DNA of 64,000 nt, taken from the NCBI GenBank assembly GCA_002900995.3, contig CM035304.1, positions 6,402,134 to 6,466,133 of the forward strand, written 5' to 3'. This DNA comes from Ganoderma boninense. Taxonomy: Eukaryota; Basidiomycota; Agaricomycetes; Polyporales; Polyporaceae. Below, in pieces: positions 13,130 to 23,399 of this stretch (the stretch's first letter is position 1; each line of letters starts with the position of its first letter). A model generated the notes under the pieces. It saw nothing but the letters and a program-made list of their open reading frames with translations, did no database searches and was not told the origin of the DNA. A program made the translations under genes and the position numbers.

Positions 13130-13299
13130 GGCTGAGAAATGGAAGGTAAAAATGACTCAAGCATATAGAGAGAGGGAGAGTAAATATACATTACAATTCG
13201 GTTCAGGGTTATTGCCTTCTAGTCTTCCACAGATTAATGCCCGCAAAGCAATGGCAGTCAGATGCCTGGATATGGCCCAGAGAGACCACGCTGCGCTGG

Positions 13300-13677
13300 C
13301 TAGCAACGTTGGCTTGGTTCCGTCGTGATATTCGCATGAGCGTAAAACCCGATCACTGCTAACTCACTGATATATGCCTCAGCCGGAAAGCCTTCCGCTC
13401 TGAAAAGCAAAGAGATAGGGGATGGCGTAGAACGCCGATCTGTTGTAGGCTCGTGCGTCCATCGTAGAATCGAAGTGTAGATAGAGCTATCAATACAGAT
13501 GGGGGCAGAGTTGCTAGATTCGCAACTGGCTATCTGATGGACTCGAGCTGGCAGATGATGGTAAAATAAAGTTAGCAATACATCGGTCAAGGTTGTGGAA
13601 GGGACGTACACGCTGGAACAGTCAGGTTCGGAGAGGTAACGTTTTACGGCCGCATCTTTGAGCATCAAGTGGCCCAT
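13300..13677 (-). CDS. Unrecognised short coding candidate
   Basis: A 125-codon open frame contains two intron-like stretches (a GTGTACGT donor with CTGCCAG acceptor near 13610-13550, and a GTGAGT near 13370). The translated part is polar with several Cys and no family motif. It sits between genes B and C, in the place where a further paralog or exon could lie, but lacks both the box and the helix. It may be a remnant exon or chance. Confidence 0.25.
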   Translation of the reverse strand: MGHLMLKDAAVKRYLSEPDCSSVYVPSTTLTDVLLTLFYHHLPARVHQIASCESSNSAPICIDSSIYTSILRWTHEPTTDRRSTPSPISLLFRAEGFPAEAYISELAVIGFYAHANITTEPSQRC

Positions 13678-13829
13678 TGTGCGTGAGGAGTTTCTAAATC
13701 AGTCCCGTCTAGAAATGACCTGAGAAAGCTGTTGCCAACATTGACAAGGCTCGGATCGAGCTGCAGACCCGGACAGCAACTGTGCAAAAAGATCCATGAT
13801 ACATTGGGCGTGAGCAACTGTACGCACGG

Positions 13830-15349
13830 TCACTGAATATGATAGGGATAGGGTGGAGGCAGGACCTCCCATCTGATCAAATCATCTTCCTCTCCTGCAC
13901 CCCGCAATGGTCCCCCAGCCAAGCGCACACCACCGTCCTCCTCGACCACCATCTGTGCCCTCGTGTGGACCCTCCAGCCATTGCGCTCGCCTCCAGGAGA
14001 CGTCGCAGGAGTCGGGCCCGTGGTTTCGTCGGGCCTGAAAGGAGGAGTGGAGCCTGTTGCGGGGAACTCGCCAGGCCTCGCGTCCATCTTCGAGTTGGGG
14101 TTGATGGTTGCGATAGCGGGGCGGTTGCTTACCGCAACGTCGACAGCATCAGATCTTGGAAGGTTGACGTCGAGGCCGGGCGAAGCGTCTGGGTGGGAGT
14201 GGAACGAGGGAGGCAAGGATGAAGGTGGCGAACCCTGCGCTTCACCGGGGTCTGTATCAAGATGGAAGTGTTCGCGAGTGCCGCCCGACGTGATTTCGAG
14301 GACCGGCGGGATCGCGAGTGATTCAGGGCGACAGGTGGATGGCGCCGGAGAGGGAGCACAGCGTGCCTCCATCTCGGGTCCTGTTACGTGTCAGTCAGTG
14401 GGCTGGGATGGTGCCTCGAACGTATGGCTTACCGGGGTCAGAGTTCTCCGGGCCTTTCAAGAACGACAAGGGATTGCCGTGGCGGGCGCGGCGCCACCAT
14501 AATGCAATACCGAGGAGGGCGAGAGAAAGGAAGACGATGCCTCCGACAACCGCCCCAGAGATCGCACTTGGCGACGGTCCGTGAGACGATGGGCGCTGTG
14601 AAGTTCCTACTGTTGACGCGATGACGACAGTCGTAGTTTTCCCGTCTAGTATGCTGACAGTGGTGTATATGGAGGATGGTTGACCGCTGACGGTCGAGGC
14701 TATTGTTGTCATTCCAAAACCAGAACCATCTTGGGATGGAGAGCCTTCACCAGCTGACGTAGTAGTCCTTGTTGGCAGAGGAGTGACGTTCGTCAAGGAC
14801 GAAGCGTGGCTAGGCAGTGTAGTGCCGCTAAACGACGTGGTAGGGGTAGGAGAGGCTGTGGAAGTGCGTGAAGAAGGCGTGGTGGACACGCCTCCAACTT
14901 GAAATCCCGACAACGACAGCAGAGAGCCTTGATTGGTGATAAACAAGGTGTGGCGACCTTGAGGAAGCGCTGATTCACCGTAGAGCAAAATAGAGGAACG
15001 CGGCTGGGTCGCGGTGGTGCAGAATGTGCCGCCATTTTCCTCGCCATCCACGTCGATCCCAAACAGCGCTTTCATTCCAGCCTCTGAGTTGATACGACCG
15101 GAGACGAAAATTGCAGTCCCTTGCGAGGACTCAGGTAAAGCTCGACATCTCACAAAGTCGAAATCACCATGACGCACCTGTAAAGACCACAACCACTGCA
15201 TCTCCTTTTGTCTTTGAGACTTGGAACTCAAGTCCTTTAGAGTCCTGCTCTGTATTCCAGGAGCCAATGAGTGTGACCGTCTGACCCATGGGATCCAAGA
15301 AGTCGACATTCGTATCGGGAGCTGCATTGGTGTTTAGGAAACAAGGCAT
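13830..15349 (-). CDS. Family member C: two-Cys ectodomain type, PPPY tail
   Basis: Model: complement(join(13830..14380, 14433..15119, 15178..15349)), 1410 nt, 469 aa, introns of 52 and 58 nt in phase 1. Exon 1 (start MPCFLNTN, uncertain) gives VDFLDPMGQTVTLIGSW. Exon 2 gives GTAIFVSGRI, FGIDVDGEENGGTFC, GRHTLFITNQGSLLSLSGF, a Thr/Ser stalk, and a helix around residues 244-266 followed by WWRRARHG. Exon 3 has EEDGGVRLAGGP and ends VLPPPYPYHIQ. The ectodomain is nearer to member D than to B, G or H. No signal peptide is obvious on this start; an upstream exon in 15.4-15.7 kb is possible, with a GTATTATCC donor near 15381 that would allow it. Confidence 0.7.
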
Positions 15350-16351
15350 TGTTCGAAGAGGAGCAAGATGTGGGATAATACCTTGCAGGATTTCTAGATA
15401 CTCTTTATCCAGGGATCCGTGGCCGCGAGCGATGCTCGAAGGATTGCGCGTGCTGACCTGACAGAAGGAAGATGGGGTACGGCGTTTTCGGAGAGATTCC
15501 AAGATTCCGAAAACATGGTGACTTCTGTCGCGGTGTTGTACGAGCCGTAGGTGATGTAATGGACTTGGCGCAGTTGCATCACTCGCAGTCACTAGATGCG
15601 CTGCACGACGAGTCGCCATGAACACGTACCTTGATAGTATGAAGCGATAGAGACGATGATACAGGAGGCCTTCTGATATAGCCTCTACATCGCGAAGCAA
15701 ATGGAAACCACTAAGGTTGTTTCGGGGCAGCTAGAACGAGGGCAGTGTCTCAGGTGGGAAGACCGCGGCGGCCAGTTGCAAGACGTTGAGATTTGAGGGC
15801 GCTTATGTGTTTTGAGCCACGTGGTCCGCTAGTGCTGTGATTGGGCAACTTCCACATTCCAAGGGGGGATTGGTATTGGTCCGGGTTTGGTCGTAGACGC
15901 CCGCTCTTTGGTCCCCCAGACCAATAGGACCAAGCAGACCCTAACCCCCGACGAGAATAGACGCTCATGCCCAATATGGGTCCATGGAGGGTCTTCTGCA
16001 ACACCGGCAACGATCCAGGCTGTAAATAGATGTCGTTTATTGGTAGGAGCGTTTATTGGTAGGAGGGCGTAGACTAGTGTAGACTAGAAGCATCGTGTAT
16101 CGTGAGTCGTGAGCGTATCGTGCGAGAGTAATAGTACAAGTAACAAGAGCAACGTTCAATATGAGCGACAAACCAAGAACCACCGAGACTGGACTGAACC
16201 GAGGAAGAAGCCGAGATCGCGAGAGCGAGACACTTGCATCAGGTTACGGAGTGCAGCAGGACCCGGATGCGTAGCACGCGGCATGACATGGAGTGAGGGA
16301 GGGGAAAGCGCACTGGCCATCCAAGTCCTCGGTCCAACCCCGCGTGCGCCA
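15350..16351. other. 1 kb between gene C and the transposase, no gene
   Basis: It contains open but unassigned sequence at 15.4-15.7 kb (minus) that could be 5' exonic sequence of C. A 16-bp unit (CGTTTATTGGTAGGAG) is repeated twice in tandem at 16034-16065, and a GTAGACTAG duplication follows at about 16069-16088. One transposon end should lie here, but no inverted repeat matching the right side was found by eye. Confidence 0.4.
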
Positions 16352-19300
16352 TCACGTCGAACCGTCCAACCCATCATCCTGCAGGACCTCAAGCGGAGGT
16401 TCCGAGAGACAATCCATCCGCAGGCACATCTCTCCAGCATGCTCCTCGAGCAACGCAGCCTCGCCGGGGGCCAGCTTGAACGAACGGAAGAGCTTGAAGA
16501 AGTACTTTGACGATTGTCCATTCAATCCAGGCACCATCACTGTCCGGTCGTATACGAGGGCGGCGAAGGCATGTTCGCTCATTGCCAGTGCGCCAGGAGC
16601 GCTGTTGTTGACGACCACGCGGTCGTAAAGCCTTGCAAGAACCTCCATAAAGCGCGTGGGATGGAAGACGTCGCCATCCGTGAAGACATCGTTGGGCTGA
16701 GGGAACGGTGGCGGGTGTTCATCGAAGTTGTGCGCGACACCGTTGATTACGAAGTGGACCTTCTCGGCGGTCTGCCGGACGCCGTCGCTGCAAATCCCGC
16801 GGTTGTGGTTGGTGCCCTTCTGGTTTTTCCCTGCGGGATACATGATGCGTTTGCAGCGCCCGCAGATGTGATTCTTGCCCTATATCAGACGCTTAGTAAA
16901 TGCGAAGGACAGCAGCTTTGAACAACTTACCATCTTGTAGGTTTCGTCATCGATCATCCGCTGGAACTTTCCTCCGAGGTACACGGCCTTGCAGTGATGC
17001 TCCCAGAAGGCGGTCCCCCCCGAACGTGCTGTCAAACAAGACGTTAACTGAGGAAGCACAGGACGCGATGATGGTAGAGACTTACAGCGATAATTAGAGT
17101 CCCGGACGCGGCCAAAAATGTCCCCCTCCACCTCGCTGAGCTTGTCCAGCAGGGCGCGGGGCGTCTTGAGTGGGAGCGCAGACCCATGTTGTTGGTTTAT
17201 GGCTTTGATGGCGACGTTGTATGTAGATGCAGCGCAAACCCAGTCATACGGTGACATCTGGAAGGTCGCCCACTTGTGTGTGGCGCGCAGATTCATGAAG
17301 AGGAAAAATTCGCGGGATGAACCGCTTTTGCCGAAGGTCAGCGAGCGGGGATCAACTTGCGTAACGATCGAAAACAGCCGCTGCGACCGCGTGAGCCCCA
17401 CAATGGCAGGACGCGGCAGGCACGGCTCAGTCGTTGGTGTGAGGGTCAGGGGAGATACGCCAGCGGATACGTTAGCAGGAGTTGTTTGGCTAAACATCGC
17501 GTCGAGGGTGCCTGGGTTGTTACGTGGTTGGTTGTATTGCTTGGGCTGATTCGTGTTGTTCCGCCCGCTCTTCGATGAAGCGGGCATCCCAGCGACCGAG
17601 AGACAGGACTTCTTCTTGGGAGGTGGGCCATCAAGACTGGGCGACAGCGCCGGCAGCGCGGACATCGTGGTGGTCAGCGCGCTAGATGTGGAAGCATTGG
17701 AGGCAGCAGGTGGTGCTGTGGCGAGTGCGCTGGATGTAGCAGACGTCGTCGCGATCGAAGCGGGCGCGCCGGAGATAGCGAATGGTGGAGCAGTAGAGGT
17801 CGGAAGGAGCAGCGCGGACGTAGGACCAAGCACAGAGGCCGGAGGGAGCGCGGAGGTTGCAGGGAGCGCAGAGGTTGCAGGGAGCGCGGAGGTTGCAGGG
17901 AGCGTGCTATGCACGGAGATGCTGGAGTCGGAGGACATCGTGGTAAGAGCAGTAGTGACGGTGCTAGGCGTGGAGACGTTGGAAGCAGAGGGCAGAGTGC
18001 TCATGATCGTCGTTGCGAGGGCAGCTTGGGAGGTTGGCAAGGCGGATTGCGCCGTCGGGAACCAGGTAGCCGGGACGCCCCATTCGGTTCGGGAGATCTC
18101 AAGGATTTCATCCTCAGAATCCTCCTCACGCGCGCGTTTTACCTAGACCACAAATAGCATCAGCATTCGCAGAAAGTGTGCACAAAGGGAAGAGAACCAA
18201 CCCCTTTCCCCTTGCTGTCGCAGGTAGTGCTGGCATCAGTGCGCTGCTCGGAAGTCTTGGACTTGACAGTTGTGTTGAGGTGTGGGGGGTCGAGGCCGAT
18301 CTCCTTCAGGATGCGATCCGGGTCTAGGACGTCCTGCGAGGACAAAATGGACGACTCATCTCCTGGTTCTTGCTTAATGGTGGTGAGCGAATACTGCATG
18401 GCCGTTTCCACGCTCATCTTGACCAGGCCAAACTTCTCCTGGCTATCGGCGGGGCAGAGCACAGGCAAGGTACGAAGATTTGATGGTTTCGGCCCCTTCT
18501 TCTTCTCAGCTGCAACGAGGATGTTCCACAACTTGATGCATGCGTTCACGAGGCGGATGTGGTGGGACCCGTAAGTGTGGTACATGAACATTGATTTATC
18601 GAGAGAGTCATCTTGCATGTCCATGCGCACATTGTGACGCAAGACGTGGTCATGGCCGAGGGCGTTCATGACCTCCAGCCCACTTGCAAAGGCGCGCATG
18701 ATTGAATTCCATCCCTTGTGCGAACCCTCAATGCGGCTGCCGTCAGTCGCGATGTCGTTCCTCGGACGGGCGAGACAGCCTTTCTGAACGTGGGTAAGCT
18801 GCTTGTCATGCACCTAGAATGAAGCAAGAGTCAGGACGAGTAGTAAGTTTTAAACTAGCAATTGCGACGTACCTTCTCCGCCGCCGCTGTCCACACACCA
18901 CCACGCTCCTTCCATTTGTTGTAAGCCTCCACAAGTCGCTCCTCCTGCTCAGCTTGCGGGCGGTAGATGGCCGGGACACCATTCGCGGCCTTCGCCTTCA
19001 GGATAGCGTCGACGATATCGTTGGTTACTTCTCCTCGGTGCGGATTCTTTGTGCCATCTTGGATACACGCTACATAGCTAGTCAAAAGTTAGAGCTTCAT
19101 GACCACTACAATAATAAAAGTACGACGTACCGCATCAGGAGGTGCCAGACATCCTGAACAACGTCAATCTCGGGGAAGACCTTCTGCGCGGAGTTGCGAA
19201 CTTGGCAACAGTTGTCTGCAGTCATAATCTCCGGTGGCGGAAGCTCGAGGATGCGAAGCCGGTTAGCTATGCCGGTAAGCATCTCCTGCGTCTCCGTCTG

Positions 19301-20882
19301 GGACTGGCTGTGGCACAACCGCTGCGGCAGCATCAGCAAGAAGGGTAAAGACAAGAGATGGAATTCACGTACCCAGGAGATAGGCTGCGACTTTTCGTTA
19401 AGGACTGAGACGAAGCCACCGAGATGAGATCGCACGCGTGCTTTGTTCTTGTCGACAAGAGTTGCCTTATAGGCACAGCGGAAGGTGGTGTCAACAGAGA
19501 TGGTGATAGCTGGTAGGCGCCGAGAGTCAGTAGAGGAACGCGTGGAGCCGTGAGAACGTTGTAGGCTTGCGCTCACCGTTCAGCGTGCGCATGTGCTCCT
19601 CCGACTCTTCAATCCTCGTCTGGTTGCTGAACTTGAGCAAGATCGTCGTTATCAAGTCGTCGGAAATCGAGCGGTTGTCATATCCCCCGGTCTGCTTCCC
19701 CACTTTCTTCTCCAACGGCTTGGAGAACGGCACAAGAGCTTTTTGCTTCTTGAACGACATTCGCTTCGTGCGGGCCTGGTAAGCTTGCAAATATTCATAG
19801 TGTCGCCTGTGGTACTCTAACAAGTGAAACTCTGTATAGTACAAAGCCGAGGGTCGCCCCAGTGGCCAGTCAGAAAGCGGAGGTTAGAAAGGAGAAATTG
19901 GTACGCACGTTTTACGTTCTCAGCTAGTCCCGCCGATGTTGACTTCAGTCGCATCTCAACGATGAAGTCGAATAATTCGGACGTGACGGCGGAGCGACTG
20001 AAAAAGTGGGGGAGCCCGACTGCATTTTATCAACATGTAAGTACTCGTTTCGCCAGGAACACGGGTAGCAAAACTTACTTGGAAGCTCCCAGTGTTCAAA
20101 GTGCCCCCAGAACTCAGCACTCGTCGTCATCCAGCAGTACTGTCCCTCCGAACCGTCCTGGACCTGCTTGGAATGCTTGTTGGCGCAGTCAACACACCTC
20201 AGCTGGATGCCAAGCGCCATTTCCTCACGAAACAGCCCGTGGACTTCTCGCGGGCCATTTGGATTCCAGCCGTTCTTCTCAAGCTTCTTGCCGTGACACT
20301 TTGGGCAGCGACGGAGGGCGTCATGGAAGAGCCAGTGGACGACATAGCATGGTTTGAGGTAGGACAACTCGGGATCGACCTGGGGGGCGGCTTCCCGCAG
20401 TGCCTCGTGGAGATACGTCGGTGGTTCAAAGTTCGGGCCTATGATAGGCCAGCGAGGGTCGAGCGCGGTGTAGAGCTCAGAGCCTTGAGAGGAATGGACG
20501 GCGTTCCCGGTCGCTGTGAGGTATTCCGCAATTTCCGCGTGCCACACGAGCAGCTGGAAATACTTTGACTGACTAGTGCGCTTGTCCGCCCAGCCATTCG
20601 CTCGGATTTCGACCTGAAGACCGCCAATGATGGTGAGTAGAGAGGATGGCATTGGGGTTTTAATACATGTTTACTTACGTTCTTCTTCCACCTCTCGATG
20701 AAGCTCGAACGCGCCTGCTTGTCGTTGATGGTCGATGCGCACTGTTGGCGCACACTATTCGGTTCGAATACGCCCATAGTGTATGAGGGAAATGCGGTGG
20801 AAGATATCATTGAGGGGAGAGGTTGGCCAATAGGGGAGTTGTGTCGGGCGATGACCGCATTTGTTGAGGTCGCGCTGTCCAA
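16352..20882 (-). CDS. DDE transposase, fungal DUF6729-like type, multi-exon
   Basis: A cut-and-paste transposase with about nine exons. In order: an N-terminal region (start near 20882); ANGWADKRT and a zinc motif CPKCHGKKL...CVDC near 20310-20170; first acid in ISVDTTFRCAYKATLVDK near 19500; a second in MTADNCCQVRNSAQ near 19220; a glutamate in SRIEGSHKGWNSIMRAF near 18730. Then come an acidic nuclear segment (KRAREEDSEDE), a long Ser/Ala/Thr/Pro linker, a WEHHCKAVYLGGKFQR segment near 16950, and a Cys/His motif CGRC...NHNRGIC near 16840. The stop TGA is at 16354-16352. Zinc knuckle plus D-D-E fits the fungal transposase group with DUF6729; the superfamily assignment is from memory and uncertain. 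No nonsense or frameshift was noticed in the exons read. Confidence 0.75.
16352..20882 (-). mobile_element. DNA transposon carrying the DDE transposase (ends not found)
   Basis: The coding span alone is given; the true ends lie outside it, probably within 15.8-16.35 kb on the left and 20.9-21.5 kb on the right. No terminal inverted repeat or target-site duplication was seen by eye. An apparently open transposase suggests a fairly young copy. Confidence 0.55.
17847..17903 (-). repeat. 18-bp coding minisatellite in the transposase linker
   Basis: Three tandem 18-bp units in the transposase linker exon encode SALPAT repeats on the minus strand. The length keeps the frame, so the linker can change length without loss of the protein. 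Confidence 0.7.
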
Positions 20883-20994
20883 CTGGAGCGGGGTCGGCCT
20901 TGGTGTTCTCGACCTGGTCTACATGTCTTCAGGCGTCGGCAGTCACTGTCCAACACTCTTCACCGTTTTCACTATGTACAATATATCTTCCTGA

Positions 20995-21511
20995 TCGGAA
21001 GGCTTGCTCAAACATGTCGCAATGCACACGCGATGTCCGAGCCGCTTACAACGCGCGGATCCGAACTATGTGCTTTCGATCGATGACCTGCACCTCATAC
21101 CCACTGTTCCATTGCAGCATACACCAAGCTGGTACGGTATTCCAACAAACATTTTGCGCAGGTCAAAGTTACAGGAGAGTGAGAATGGAAAGTGAAATTT
21201 GCATAGTATGAATAGACAGAAAGACATCAAGGCGGGCAAACTTATCCAATGCTGCATCCACCCGAGAGCGGCGGCAAGAAGGCGGAGTCGCATGACTTCT
21301 CCCGAGTATCAATTTCCGGACGGAACTCACCTTTGCCAGGGTGAGGATGTGCGCTCGGGCGAATGTGTGTCGAAAATCGGACTCGAGTTTTGGTGTGGCA
21401 ATATTAATGGCCAAAGCAGATTTCTCTGTCAGGACTAATGTACAGCAACCTCAAACGCAACAACTTCGATACTGTGATACTCCGAAACCTTTCGCAGTGT
21501 GTTCAAGATCC
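20995..21511. other. Gap between transposase and hypothetical gene
   Basis: About 500 nt. The minus frame at 21414-21300 reads like protein (ATPKLESDFRHTFARAHILTLAK) and could be an alternative 3' exon of the next gene. The right end of the DNA transposon is expected here but not seen. Confidence 0.3.
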
Positions 21512-22199
21512 CTACGCCTTGAACATGCCAAACAAGGCTGCAAACACGGTGCGCGTACCCGCCCTGCGATCATGAACAAATTCGAGGCTGAAGGTCGCAT
21601 GCATGGCTTCTCCAAAGGGAACCTCCGAGATAGACGCAGGGACGCGCTGCGTACCAAATTCATCAAACATCGGGAGCCTCCAGCCAGACTATGATGTGGC
21701 TTAAGTATTCAGTCTTTAGGATGTAGTAAGCACTTACCTCGCCAACGTCGCCCTGCCAGATGACCTGCAACCGTATGTTTCCGTCTGGCCCAAGCATGAC
21801 CAGACGGGAGGAATCCACTACGCCACCGTACTTGTCGACAACAGCTTGAATTGACGGAATGATGCCGCGCCAAAGGATATCGGCCGCGATGTTCGGACGC
21901 GCCTCGAGCCAGCACGAAGCGACCGGCTCCTCGTCCATTGGCCGGAGACAGCCGCGTGCCGTCAGAAAACAGTCTTCTACGGCGATTTGTCCATAAAGAC
22001 TGAAGACTAGCGGCGTCTTGGGGAGAGGGAGCTCGGGATTTGCGTGCTGAGGGATGCAACATACGTAACGTTTCTCCGATCCGTCCCGGTCGGTCGTTCC
22101 GAAGCAAAGCGAGGGAAAGAGGTAGGTTGATTTGAATATTTCGAGAGGACAAACTACGGCGGGCTCGCACTCGCCAACGGCGATAAGAGGTTCAGGCAT
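21512..22199 (-). CDS. Unrecognised two-exon protein, 212 aa
   Basis: Model: complement(join(21512..21688, 21738..22199)), 639 nt; the 49-nt intron has a GTAAGT donor and a CATAG acceptor. The joined frame stays open to TAG at 21514-21512. The protein is soluble with no signal peptide, helix or repeat: it starts MPEPLIAVGECEPAVVCPLE, has several Cys, an ARPNIAADILWRGIIPSIQ segment and a C-terminal SLEFVHDRRAGTRTVFAALF. I do not recognise a family. It lies between two transposable elements, so it may be a host gene isolated by insertions or an element passenger. Confidence 0.5.
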
Positions 22200-22912
22200 G
22201 GTGGATGTAGCGGTGGGAGTGATTATGTACCCCTGTTGGACACAAATGCGGCGTTAAGTAAGATTCCCTTAATTGGATGCGTTAGCCCTCGCACGAGGTG
22301 TGTCGAGGAACAACCGCATTAATGTCGATGAACAGAAGAACAGGACATACATTGTTGCGAACTTGACACTGAAATGTCCTTGAAACGTACGCACGAATTG
22401 GGAGCCTGTCCGAGAGTCGTCCGTTTCGGAGTTGTTCAAGTTTCCGGGAGATGTCCCTGGCGGCGGTTGTCATGTCCCGCTTGGCGACTCGCCTGATTCG
22501 CATGCGGAACGACCGCGGAGTCAGTCACTGATGATGAGGCGGATCTCGCGAATGGATAAACAAGGACGATAGCCGACGAACCTGTGCTTCATGCTAGCCG
22601 AGGTCGACGTCGGGTGCCTAAGGTGGTAACAAAGAACCTCGCGGACACAACGGCGACTGGTGGCTCGCTTGACATGGCGGCGTGCAATGACCACAGTCCA
22701 GGGTGGACGAAGACACTCGTACAGTGGGGGCATCCAGACGAACATACAAAGCAGGGTGGAGGTGGTAGTGTTGCGGGTGGAACCGGGTATGCAGACCAAC
22801 CCCGCTACCGGCACATGACCCCTGGGCACCTTTTTTGGCAAGTGCCTCCGGACCCCTTGGGCCGATTTTTCCGGACCGCCTTCGGCGGACCCCTTGGAAT
22901 GACCAATTTTCC
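22200..22912. other. Left flank of the retrotransposon, no gene
   Basis: One short minus-strand frame (22503-22282) reads MRIRRVAKRDMTTAARDISR... and may be a stray exon. Near 22850-22900 the string GGACCCCTTGG occurs twice around a GC-rich inverted repeat. No complete gene was found. Confidence 0.35.
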
Positions 22913-23203
22913 TGTGATTGCGCCCTGTCCTTTCGGAGTCTGAACCGGCAGGCGTGAGGACGAGGACGGAGTACTGAGGTTCGTGTTCGAATTCGAGGGG
23001 GCTTTTAAGTACATACGTTGCTGTAACTACGTCACGGCTCCTCATCGAGTCAGTAAACCGGTGAGCTCATTCCTTTCATCATTATAGCGTACAGTATGAA
23101 GTCTCGGCCTGCGGATGAGGTCGCGCAGCCTGGACGTCCCGATCGGGTGGAGTACAAACACGGGCAAACCGACTGCGGGCGCAGCCAATCGCTGGCGTCA
23201 ACA
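22913..23203 (-). repeat. 3' LTR (291 bp)
   Basis: Starts TGTGATTGCG and ends GCGTCAACA on the plus strand, a TG...CA pair. It looks identical to 28517-28807. Confidence 0.93.
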
Positions 23204-23218
23204 CCATCCCCCCTTCTC
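23204..23218 (-). other. Polypurine tract
   Basis: On the minus strand GAGAAGGGGGGATGG abuts the 3' LTR, the usual primer for plus-strand synthesis. This confirms the element's orientation. Confidence 0.75.
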
Positions 23219-23399
23219 AAACCTCGCCCTGTCGAGCCTGTTTTCATCGTCTCCGGCATCTCCGTCGTCTCCGCTGCAGGGCTGTCTCCAACAGAGTCGC
23301 AATACTCGTACAGGAAGTAAGTGGTAACCATTGTGGGGTTTTGTTGTTGTATACTTGCTGACAACGGGACGTGGTAGTTGTGATGACGTGTCCTTGGAA

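Noticed and set aside
17553..18146. Plus-strand 197-codon Ala/Gly/Glu/Val frame
   Set aside because: Complement of the low-complexity Ser/Ala/Thr linker of the transposase; no independent signal.
16352..20882. KDZ (Kyakuja-Dileera-Zisupton) transposon assignment
   Set aside because: The core lacks the KDZ-type motif around the first acid, and the zinc motifs fit the DUF6729-like group better.
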